Of a stretch of DNA of 64,000 bases, positions 35,297-43,244 are shown one piece after another. The stretch's first letter is position 1, and every line of letters starts with the position of its first letter. Under the pieces are notes generated by a model, which saw nothing but the letters and a program-made list of their open reading frames with translations, made no database searches and was not told the origin of the DNA. Source of the DNA: Myroides profundi (lineage in GTDB: Bacteria; Bacteroidota; Bacteroidia; Flavobacteriales; Flavobacteriaceae). Where the stretch lies: positions 1,736,001-1,800,000 of the forward strand of contig NZ_CP010817.1 of NCBI RefSeq assembly GCF_000833025.1, written 5' to 3'. Both the position numbers and the translations under genes were made by a program.

Positions 35297-35972
35297 TGAA
35301 CTTTTAGGACTAAAATACCTAAAAATGTTATGTGAGCAAATAGAGGAAATAGAAATCGTAAAGGCTTATAATGATCCTGCAGTCTTTTTAGAGGAAGCGC
35401 CACATCAAGACTTTGATGTTGTTATCTTGGATATTAATATGCCTGGATTAGACGGTCTTAGTGTTGCACAACTTCTGCCTAATAAAGGTGTTATCTTCGT
35501 GACAGCATATAAAGAGTATGCGCTAGAAGCTTTTGAGATAGAAGCTATTGACTATATCGCTAAACCAATTAAGAAGGAAAGACTTCACAAAGCCGTATTA
35601 AAAGCAATGCGACAGTATAAGCCAGTGGATGAAGTTACCTTTATTACGATAAATTCGAACAAAGGAAAAGCACTGCTTTATTTCTCAGATATTCTTTATA
35701 TCAAAACTAATGAAATGGATAGTAGGGATAAAGATGTTTATTTAGAGAACAATCAAGTGGTCGTAGCGAAGAATATGTCTTTAGATAAATTCGTTTCAGT
35801 TTTGCCTAGTTCTAAGTTCTGTCGTATTAATAAGGGAGAGTTGATCGCTCTAAGAATAGTGCGTTTTTTTAGTCATGATGAGATAACTACTACACTAAAG
35901 GGAATTGATGGAAAGCCTCTAGAACTAACACTTGGGATGACCTATAAGACTGATTTTTTAGAAAAGATATAA
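35262..35972 (+). CDS. LytTR-family response regulator
   Basis: The 236-residue protein has a receiver domain (D11-D12-E13, phospho-acceptor D57 in VVILDINMPG, K in YIAKPIKK) and a LytTR DNA-binding domain (FITINSNKGKALLYFSDILYIK, FCRINKGELIALRIVRFFSHDE). It overlaps the kinase gene by 35 nt, a sign of tight co-expression. It is followed by a CPA2 antiporter gene, a possible target. Confidence 0.92.
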   Translation: MTSKLKCILLDDELLGLKYLKMLCEQIEEIEIVKAYNDPAVFLEEAPHQDFDVVILDINMPGLDGLSVAQLLPNKGVIFVTAYKEYALEAFEIEAIDYIAKPIKKERLHKAVLKAMRQYKPVDEVTFITINSNKGKALLYFSDILYIKTNEMDSRDKDVYLENNQVVVAKNMSLDKFVSVLPSSKFCRINKGELIALRIVRFFSHDEITTTLKGIDGKPLELTLGMTYKTDFLEKI

Positions 35973-36082
35973 AACTCATTACAGAAAAATACACTTTCAT
36001 TACAACTTGGTAGTCTTTGGATTCATTCTTGCTATTTACAAGTATTATTATAGAGATGTTTGTGGTGTAAAAAGTAAGTAGT

Positions 36083-38350
36083 ATGTCAAAGTTTAAAAAT
36101 TCGCTTTTATATTTCTTTATTATTGGCGGATGTTCAGCCTTAATGTATTGGGTGGTTTCTAAAGGGGTTAAATTAGAGTCTAATGTTGTTAAAGTAGTGT
36201 CAGACAAGAGTGTTTTTGAGAATTTCTTAGATACGATACAAGACAACTTAAACTTTCCATTAGCTTTATTATTAGCCCAGATTGTAACGATTGTTTTAGT
36301 TGCTAGAGTATTCGGATGGATTTGTAAGAAGATAGGTCAACCTTCTGTAATTGGAGAAATCATAGCAGGTATTGCCTTAGGTCCTTCTTTTGTAGGAGCT
36401 TATTTTCCAGAATTCTCAGAAGCTTTATTTCCCGTACATTCATTAGGCAATTTAAGTTTCTTAAGTCAGATAGGGTTAATTCTCTTCATGTTTGTCATCG
36501 GAATGGAGCTAGACCTAAAGGTGCTAAAGAATAAGGCACATGATGCTGTTCTGATTAGTCACGCTAGTATTATTATTCCCTTCGCCTTGGGAATGACTCT
36601 TGCTTATTATATTTTCACTTCCTTCGCACCAGAAGGAGTAGAGTTTCTGTCCTTCGGATTGTTTTTAGGTATATCTATGAGTATCACTGCCTTTCCAGTA
36701 TTGGCGCGTATTGTACAGGAGAGAGGATTACAAAAGACACGTTTAGGAACTATCGTTATTACCTGTGCGGCGGCAGATGATATTACAGCTTGGTGTCTAT
36801 TAGCAGCTGTAATAGCGATTGTACAAGCAGGAAGTTTTGCTAGTTCGCTTTATATTATGGCTTTAGCTATTATTTATGTAATTGTGATGCTAAAGTTAGT
36901 AAAGCCATTCTTAGCACGTATTGCTAAATACCAACCAACGAGTAATATGTTCTCTAAAGGAACTGTAGCTATATTTTTATTGACATTAATTATTTCTTCT
37001 TACTGTACAGAAGTAATAGGTATCCATGCTTTATTTGGAGCTTTTATGACAGGTGCAGTGATGCCTGATAATATGAAGATTAGAAACATCTTTATTGAGA
37101 AGGTAGAAGATGTAGCAGTAGTTTTATTCTTACCTCTATTCTTTGTTTATACAGGGTTACGTACAGAAATAGGTCTTTTAAATGAACCTTATCTATGGAA
37201 GGTGACTGGAGTCATTATCTTGGTAGCAACGATAGGGAAGTTTGTCGGTAGTGCCTTAACGGCCAAGATAGTCGGTATATCTTGGAAAGATAGTTTAACG
37301 ATAGGAGCACTGATGAATACTAGAGGATTAATGGAACTGATTGTATTGAATATTGGTTTTGATCTAGGAGTATTGACAGGAGAAGTGTTTGCTATGATGG
37401 TGATTATGGCTTTAGCAACGACCTTTATGACGGGGCCTGTATTAGATTTGATTGCAAAGATATTCGGACCATTAGGAGATGATGAAGTAAAAACTGTTAC
37501 TCCTAATCTAGGAAAATACCAAGTATCTCTATTTTTTGAAGACAAAACTAGTTTAGCTCCACTGATGAGATTGGCTAGTAGCTTTGTTGGCAAAAACAAT
37601 GCAGATACTGGGATTACAGCGATGCACTTAGTAGATAGTATAGAAGTAAATGCCTTTACTTCTACGGAGTATGAGAATGAAATATTTGAAGCAGTGCAAG
37701 AAGAAGCGACAGCCTTAGATCAAGAAGTACAAACCTATTATAAGGTATCCAATGATATCGAAAGCGATGTAGTCAATGTAATCAACGAGCAAATCAGTGA
37801 TTTATTACTTATTGAAGTAGGATATTCTATTTATAGAGGGTCTCTATTAGGAAATATCTTAGGTTTTACCACTCGTATTATCAATCCAGATGTATTGTTG
37901 AACAAGGTGACAGGAAAAGAGAAATTCTTTGAGAACTCATGGTTTAATGCTAGAACACAACAGATTCTTAATCGTTCTAAAGTACCTGTGGGAATTTTTA
38001 TCAATAAAGACTTTGATAAGGTGGAGCAAATTTTCTTGCCTGTATTCTCTAAGCAGGACTTGAAGCTACTAAGTTATGCACAGAAATGGATTCGCAATAG
38101 TGAAGCACAGATTACTGTGTTAGATGCAACAGGTCAGTTAGAAAGTTACCCTGAGTTTAAAGAACAGATTAGGTTGATCGAACAGTTTAAGCCTAACCAT
38201 ATTAGAATTGTTAGTGTTAAGGAAGTCAATAATGAGTTTATAAAGGATTTTAATCTGATGTTGATCAGTTTAGAAAGTTGGAAAACACTAGTAGAAGAAC
38301 GAAAAGCATGGCTAAACAGTGCACCATCTATGTTGTTAATTCAATTGTAG
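36083..38350 (+). CDS. CPA2-family cation:proton antiporter
   Basis: The 755-residue protein starts with a hydrophobic N-terminal segment and a CPA2 core of about twelve membrane helices (residues 50-455). Features include GQPSVIGEIIAGIALGPS, LFMFVIGMELD, the unwound helix region SITAFPVLARI and CAAADDITAWCLLA with the ion-binding Asp pair, and the C-terminal helix NTRGLMELIVLNIGFD. A cytoplasmic region of about 290 residues follows, resembling universal-stress-type domains. It probably exchanges Na+ or K+ for H+. Confidence 0.9.
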   Translation: MSKFKNSLLYFFIIGGCSALMYWVVSKGVKLESNVVKVVSDKSVFENFLDTIQDNLNFPLALLLAQIVTIVLVARVFGWICKKIGQPSVIGEIIAGIALGPSFVGAYFPEFSEALFPVHSLGNLSFLSQIGLILFMFVIGMELDLKVLKNKAHDAVLISHASIIIPFALGMTLAYYIFTSFAPEGVEFLSFGLFLGISMSITAFPVLARIVQERGLQKTRLGTIVITCAAADDITAWCLLAAVIAIVQAGSFASSLYIMALAIIYVIVMLKLVKPFLARIAKYQPTSNMFSKGTVAIFLLTLIISSYCTEVIGIHALFGAFMTGAVMPDNMKIRNIFIEKVEDVAVVLFLPLFFVYTGLRTEIGLLNEPYLWKVTGVIILVATIGKFVGSALTAKIVGISWKDSLTIGALMNTRGLMELIVLNIGFDLGVLTGEVFAMMVIMALATTFMTGPVLDLIAKIFGPLGDDEVKTVTPNLGKYQVSLFFEDKTSLAPLMRLASSFVGKNNADTGITAMHLVDSIEVNAFTSTEYENEIFEAVQEEATALDQEVQTYYKVSNDIESDVVNVINEQISDLLLIEVGYSIYRGSLLGNILGFTTRIINPDVLLNKVTGKEKFFENSWFNARTQQILNRSKVPVGIFINKDFDKVEQIFLPVFSKQDLKLLSYAQKWIRNSEAQITVLDATGQLESYPEFKEQIRLIEQFKPNHIRIVSVKEVNNEFIKDFNLMLISLESWKTLVEERKAWLNSAPSMLLIQL

Positions 38351-38379
38351 AGATATTGTGTGTTTTATATTAATTTGTG

Positions 38380-38415
38380 GTACTGCTCTCCGTCCAGGGA
38401 GAGCAGTTTTTTTAT
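38380..38415 (+). terminator. terminator of the antiporter gene
   Basis: Perfect 9-bp arms CTGCTCTCC (38383-38391) and GGAGAGCAG (38398-38406) are followed by a run of seven Ts. Confidence 0.88.
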
Positions 38416-38515
38416 TTCATAAAGCAATGTAAAGAGCTAGTGAGTTTTAGAAGAAGTTATATGTTTAACCTCAGAATTATTTAATATCTTCACGTATATA
38501 TTCTAGGGTTAAGGT

Positions 38516-40006
38516 ATGATAGATATAGAAACAAGCATTCATGATGCTTATTCAGTAGAGGTTAAAATAGGGTTTAAGACAAAGCAAATTGGTCAAACAG
38601 CAGAGTTTGATATTAATACTTGGTTTTTTATTCCTAATAGTTTAGATATTAATGCTTCTACATATACTAAAGATCAGTTTTATTCAGATGTTAAGTCTAA
38701 GGTCAGATTTATAACACCTATTTACCTTCTAAAAGAAATTGTTGATAACGGAGCTGTACCATTAAATAATTTGCGTTCAGCTTTAAATGATGTGTTACAA
38801 GCAGAAGAGGATTCATCTGAGTTATTAATGGAGTATGAGTTTCAGCTAAAGATGTTCATGGCTATTTTTAGAAGTGCTATTCGCAATCATCTTGTTGAGA
38901 TCAAGAAGTGTATTTTAACGAAAGATTTAGAGGTAAGATGTTTAGAATTTGCCTCAGCAGTGGAGAACATTTCTATTCAGTTTAGAGGGCTTAGAGAGTT
39001 GTTGATTGATGTAGAAGAAGGGAGTGAAACAAGAAATTACTATGATTTTGCAGATGAGTATTTGTCTTATGCGATAGTGCATCAGGTTTTTGGTTTCTTA
39101 GAACTGTTAGAAGGTGATCAATATAATCTATCAGAGAAAGTACGCCAACATTTAATAGGATTAATAACTAGAGAAAAAGAGTATATGAAAATACACAACT
39201 ATCTAGATATTAAGAAAGGGGATAGAGAGAATAATCAGAAAGTAGTATATAGGCACACTATGTTAGATAAGTATATAGAGTCTGATTTAGCTTTAATTTC
39301 GAATAAACGAAAAGACGAAGATGGTGTGATTGCCCAGCAGATATATTATAGTTTAGCAGCGGGGTTGTCTATGATTTTTGCTACTGTTATTGCTTTCTCT
39401 TTTCAACAAAAATATGGCAACTTTACAATGCCTTTGTTTGTAGCATTAGTTATAAGTTATATGTTGAAAGATAGGATTAAGGAACTAATGCGTTATTACT
39501 TTATAGGGAAGTTAGGAGGGAAGTATTTCGATAATAAAACGAATATTAGTGTAAAAGATCAAAAGATAGGATGGATAAAGGAATCTGTAGATTTTATAGT
39601 AGAAGAAAAGGTGCCTGAAGAAGTGCTTAATTTGCGCGATCGTTCAGCCTTATTAGAAATAGAGAATAAGATTCACAATGAGAAGATCATGTTGTACAGA
39701 AAGAAAGTACATCTAGACAATAAGAAGGTTATTAAAGAGAGTACGTATGCCTTTGACGGGATTAATGATATTATTCATTTTAATCTAACTCGACTTACTC
39801 AAAGAATGAATAATCCTTATGTGACTGTGTATACTCTAGATCAAAATGATTTAATAGGGGAGCCAGAAAGAATATTAGCAGATAAGATCTACTATCTTAA
39901 CTTCATAGCACAAATAAAGTATGAAAATATCGTAGAGTATAAACGATTTAGAATTGTGTGTAAACGAACAGGTATTGAAGCTATAGAAGAACTTTCTTTG
40001 AGTTAA
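38516..40006 (+). CDS. large protein of unknown function with two central membrane segments
   Basis: The 496-residue protein has a soluble N-terminal half (starts MIDIETSIHDAYSVEVKIGF). Two adjacent hydrophobic segments at about residues 282-302 and 305-323 (QIYYSLAAGLSMIFATVIAF, TMPLFVALVISYML) follow, then a basic segment and a soluble C-terminal half. With only a short turn between them, the two halves should lie on the same, probably cytoplasmic, side. No motif was recognised. The stop codon lies inside a perfect terminator hairpin. Confidence 0.75.
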   Translation: MIDIETSIHDAYSVEVKIGFKTKQIGQTAEFDINTWFFIPNSLDINASTYTKDQFYSDVKSKVRFITPIYLLKEIVDNGAVPLNNLRSALNDVLQAEEDSSELLMEYEFQLKMFMAIFRSAIRNHLVEIKKCILTKDLEVRCLEFASAVENISIQFRGLRELLIDVEEGSETRNYYDFADEYLSYAIVHQVFGFLELLEGDQYNLSEKVRQHLIGLITREKEYMKIHNYLDIKKGDRENNQKVVYRHTMLDKYIESDLALISNKRKDEDGVIAQQIYYSLAAGLSMIFATVIAFSFQQKYGNFTMPLFVALVISYMLKDRIKELMRYYFIGKLGGKYFDNKTNISVKDQKIGWIKESVDFIVEEKVPEEVLNLRDRSALLEIENKIHNEKIMLYRKKVHLDNKKVIKESTYAFDGINDIIHFNLTRLTQRMNNPYVTVYTLDQNDLIGEPERILADKIYYLNFIAQIKYENIVEYKRFRIVCKRTGIEAIEELSLS

Positions 40007-40030
40007 TCGAGAACTCAAAGAAAGTTTTTA
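39990..40030. terminator. terminator hairpin embedding the stop codon of the 496-residue protein gene
   Basis: Perfect 15-bp arms 39990-40004 and 40012-40026 with a 7-nt loop are followed by Ts on the plus strand. The left arm is the last codons plus the first two bases of the TAA. The converging gene ends 2 bp beyond the right arm. Confidence 0.88.
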
Positions 40031-40441
40031 TAAGATTAGGACTAGTGTACCTCCTACAATAAGACATCCACCAATTATAGTTTTTAGATCCATAGGCTCT
40101 TTTAAGAAGATAAAAGAGATAATCATCACAAATACAATACTCAACTTATCTATCGGAGCTACTTTAGATACAGGACCTGATTCTAGAGCTTTGAAATAAA
40201 ATATCCACGATAGCCCTGTCGCAACTCCAGAAGCAATTAAGAAGATAAGATTAGACTTACTCAATTCTTTCATACCTTTAAAATCGCTATTTGCAATCAC
40301 TATTCCCCAAGCTAAGACTAAGACTACACTAGTGCGTATAGCTGTAGCTAGGTTACCATTAATTCCTTTTACTCCTACCTTCGATAATATGGCTGTCATT
40401 GCAGCAAATATAGCTGAGAGTAGAGCGTAGTACTTCCACAT
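40028..40441 (-). CDS. EamA-family half-size transporter
   Basis: The 137-residue protein has five hydrophobic segments forming a single EamA (DMT) repeat (AIFAAMTAILSKVGVKGINGNLATAIR, LIFLIASGVATGLSWIFYFKAL and VAPIDKLSIVFVMIISFIFLKEP as marker segments, quoted in part). Full-length EamA exporters carry two repeats, so this one should work as a dimer. The substrate is unknown. It starts 9 nt after the end of the next gene upstream. Confidence 0.87.
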   Translation of the reverse strand: MWKYYALLSAIFAAMTAILSKVGVKGINGNLATAIRTSVVLVLAWGIVIANSDFKGMKELSKSNLIFLIASGVATGLSWIFYFKALESGPVSKVAPIDKLSIVFVMIISFIFLKEPMDLKTIIGGCLIVGGTLVLIL

Positions 40442-40450
40442 AATATTATT

Positions 40451-41779
40451 TTATAAATAATCATCTAGAGGACACTGTATAGGTACAGGAATATCTCTTC
40501 TGATTTGTTCTTCAAATTTGCTCAAATCTACGCTTTTTGAAGTAAATATATTTATAATTTCCATATTACTTCCTTGTGGACGGATGCTTAGTTTAGACTC
40601 TATAGTTCCATCGCTATTCTCAGTAGTTTCTATACAGATATATTTTACCTCTGCTAGTGGTATTATATGAGCATAGCGATCATCAGAGAAGCCTATTTCG
40701 TCGTTATTATCATCTATCCAAATAAAAGGTTTATTCTGAGAGATCTCTTGTATAAATGTTGGTACTCTATAGATATGTGCTGTTTCTTTATAGGTTTTTA
40801 TATCTAGAGTTATATTATCTGATAGTGTTGTACAGTTGGCTATAGATAATTTAAGTATATACTCTGGATAGATTACAGTATTCAAGTATTCTTTTAAATT
40901 AGTAATTAAGAAAAATACTTTATTATTAGCCGCATCTAAGTCTACAGGATAGGCGTTAGAGAAATAAAACTCTAAGTGATCTGTTTTTATTTTTGTACTA
41001 AAGATAACACTCTTATCCTCTTCTGTATCGATAGAAGCACTAGTAAGGCTTTGATTCTCTAGTAAAGCATGTTTTAAAAAAGCATACGGTTTATTACCAA
41101 TTTGTTTATACTCACAATAAGAGAAATAATTGCTCACAGGAATATTCTTTCTATGACAATCATAAAAATTAAAATCGTTGAGAACAAGGTTTCCAAGTCT
41201 CACAGGAACCTTAAAGCTGTATTTAACTAAATCATCTTCATTAGATGGTTTAGTCATTAATACTTCTTCTAATGCAATTACTTCTTCATAAGGAGTTTCC
41301 CATGATATAAAAGTTTTTGCTTGATTCTGCAATTCATAACCTTCTAGGATTGTATCTGCATAGGTTCCTTGTTCTAATACTTTACAGTTACTAGGATTTT
41401 TTCTAGCCCATATAAACATATTTCTTTCACAACTAAAGGTTTCTTCGAATAAGGTTAGTAATACAGGATTAAACCCTAACTTTTCGGCTAAGTGTAGAAA
41501 AGTAGAAAGAAAGTTTACAGATGAAGTAGGGATATGACTATTGTGCTTCCCTGCTATAAACAGCAAAGGTTTATTGTTAATACAAGTAAAATACAAAACT
41601 TGTATGTCATCGATGTTTTGGTTACAGTTGTAATAAGATATTTTATTTTTGCTTATTAAATGATTATCAAGTATAAAAACGGCGTTATCACAATTTTGTA
41701 AAGTCAAAAAATCTAATGACGTATTGTCTATTTCTTTGGTGTTTTTTCTTTTAAGAAAAAGTTTTAAATAGTTAATCAT
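40451..41779 (-). CDS. protein of unknown function (442 residues)
   Basis: A soluble protein with no signal peptide or membrane segment. It begins MINYLKLFLKRKNTKEID, has a Cys-containing central part (DFNFYDCHRKNIPVSNYFSY) and ends RRDIPVPIQCPLDDYL. The C-terminal 100 residues (IWIDDNNDEIGFSDDRYAHI, then LSIRPQGSNMEIINIF) look like a beta-rich small domain of PH-like flavour; this is only an impression. It sits between the metallophosphoesterase and the EamA gene on one strand. Confidence 0.68.
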   Translation of the reverse strand: MINYLKLFLKRKNTKEIDNTSLDFLTLQNCDNAVFILDNHLISKNKISYYNCNQNIDDIQVLYFTCINNKPLLFIAGKHNSHIPTSSVNFLSTFLHLAEKLGFNPVLLTLFEETFSCERNMFIWARKNPSNCKVLEQGTYADTILEGYELQNQAKTFISWETPYEEVIALEEVLMTKPSNEDDLVKYSFKVPVRLGNLVLNDFNFYDCHRKNIPVSNYFSYCEYKQIGNKPYAFLKHALLENQSLTSASIDTEEDKSVIFSTKIKTDHLEFYFSNAYPVDLDAANNKVFFLITNLKEYLNTVIYPEYILKLSIANCTTLSDNITLDIKTYKETAHIYRVPTFIQEISQNKPFIWIDDNNDEIGFSDDRYAHIIPLAEVKYICIETTENSDGTIESKLSIRPQGSNMEIINIFTSKSVDLSKFEEQIRRDIPVPIQCPLDDYL

Positions 41780-41804
41780 AGATTTGGAGAGAGAAAGTTT
41801 GACG

Positions 41805-42752
41805 TTATTTTACAAAGACGAGTTGCTTAGAGTCCAACTTGTCTTCTCCACTATATCTGTAGCATACAAGTATTCCGTCCCCCTTAGCAACGCTAAAATC
41901 GACACAGCATACATTATCTTTAATGATACTGGGTCTAGTACCTACCTTGTGTTTCATCCAATAGTGACCAAAGAACACAGGTTTCTCTACGATCTGATAA
42001 AAGTTATCACTCTCAAACTCAAAAGGAGTATGAGGTAGCTCTTGTATAGGATGTACACTGATAGAGTTATAGGTCATTTCTTTAGGATCTTCCCACCATT
42101 TAGTTCTAAACTCAGTGCGTAGTATACGATCTTTATCGATGAAGCTTATACCTTCAGGCATCTTCGCTTCTTTTCCTTTTAATGTTGTTTCTACAGCATT
42201 ATATAATTCTGTTCCTTCTGTATTCGCTTCTTCTAACAGATCATTCGTAATACAGTCATTGACTAATCGGTTTCTTAAATAATTGATATGTCGATCATCC
42301 CAACATGCATGAACAGCTCTAAACGAATCATTCTCATAAAATAAAGGAAGTGATTTAAACCATTCTATATACATTTTATACATATTAGGCACTTGCATAA
42401 AAGCAGCCATTGTCACAGCATGTTGATTAAAGTTCTTAGGAGTGTGTTCTCTAAGGTAATTTCCTTCTATAGATAAGGTGTTATAACAGATAGCATTGTA
42501 CTCATGATTTCCCATTAAGGCAATAGCCTCCCCATTATCAACCATCTTTTTTACGATATCTAGAACTTCTATTATATTAATTCCTCTATCGATATAATCT
42601 CCTACGAATAGTACTTTTCGTTCAGGATGTTGGTAATATCCTCTCTTATTAGAATAGCCTAAAGCAGCTAATAATCTCTTTAAATCATTACTATGTCCAT
42701 GAATATCTCCTATTATATCAAAGTCTACAAAATTTTTGTCAATTGTTTTCAT
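41805..42752 (-). CDS. metallophosphoesterase (PPP/ApaH-like)
   Basis: The 315-residue enzyme has the calcineurin-like metal motifs in order: GDIHGH, GDYIDRG, GNHEYNAI, and a C-terminal FGHYW. A central insertion of about 130 residues follows the GNHE motif. This layout fits serine/threonine phosphatases or diadenosine tetraphosphate hydrolases; the substrate cannot be decided. It stands first in a three-gene minus-strand run, 25 nt before the 442-residue protein gene. Confidence 0.88.
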   Translation of the reverse strand: MKTIDKNFVDFDIIGDIHGHSNDLKRLLAALGYSNKRGYYQHPERKVLFVGDYIDRGINIIEVLDIVKKMVDNGEAIALMGNHEYNAICYNTLSIEGNYLREHTPKNFNQHAVTMAAFMQVPNMYKMYIEWFKSLPLFYENDSFRAVHACWDDRHINYLRNRLVNDCITNDLLEEANTEGTELYNAVETTLKGKEAKMPEGISFIDKDRILRTEFRTKWWEDPKEMTYNSISVHPIQELPHTPFEFESDNFYQIVEKPVFFGHYWMKHKVGTRPSIIKDNVCCVDFSVAKGDGILVCYRYSGEDKLDSKQLVFVK

Positions 42753-43244
42753 TATACAAGTTGTTGGTGTTATTAAATGTACAATAATTTGCGAATAAAT
42801 TATCTGAAAAATAAAATTAAAAAGATAATATATGATATCTACAATAAAAATAGTTTATAATAATTGTGTCATATAAAAGAAAAGTAAAATGTGTTAAATA
42901 TTGAATTAAAATCTATTTTTTAAGAGCAAGGTTGTTTTTTGTTTGTTTTTAAAAGTAATGAAATATATGGAGTTATGGCTGAATTATCTGGTGAGATAGT
43001 AATAGGCATTAAGATATTGATATTTGTCTTTGAATGAGGTGGTTGTATTAGAGAAAATTCGGTATTGAAAATATCTATATTCTCTAAAAAAATAAGAGTC
43101 AATTTGCCAATATAATAATTCTTTAAGATGGCTTATTATCTTGTTTATAAGTTGGGTATATTATAATGTTAGCGGTTTTTTAATAAATATTTAATAGCTA
43201 ATCTAGTTTGTTTTCAGTAACTTAACCTTTATAAACTAACAATT
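42753..43244. other. intergenic region upstream of acnA, no supported gene
   Basis: About 490 bp of AT-rich sequence between divergent genes. A 60-codon open frame on the minus strand has no coding character. No terminator or repeat was recognised. Confidence 0.4.

Noticed and set aside
42920..43102. 60-codon open frame on the minus strand upstream of acnA
   Set aside because: Low-complexity AT-driven composition, no recognisable fold, no promoter or terminator, and it sits in a probable promoter region.
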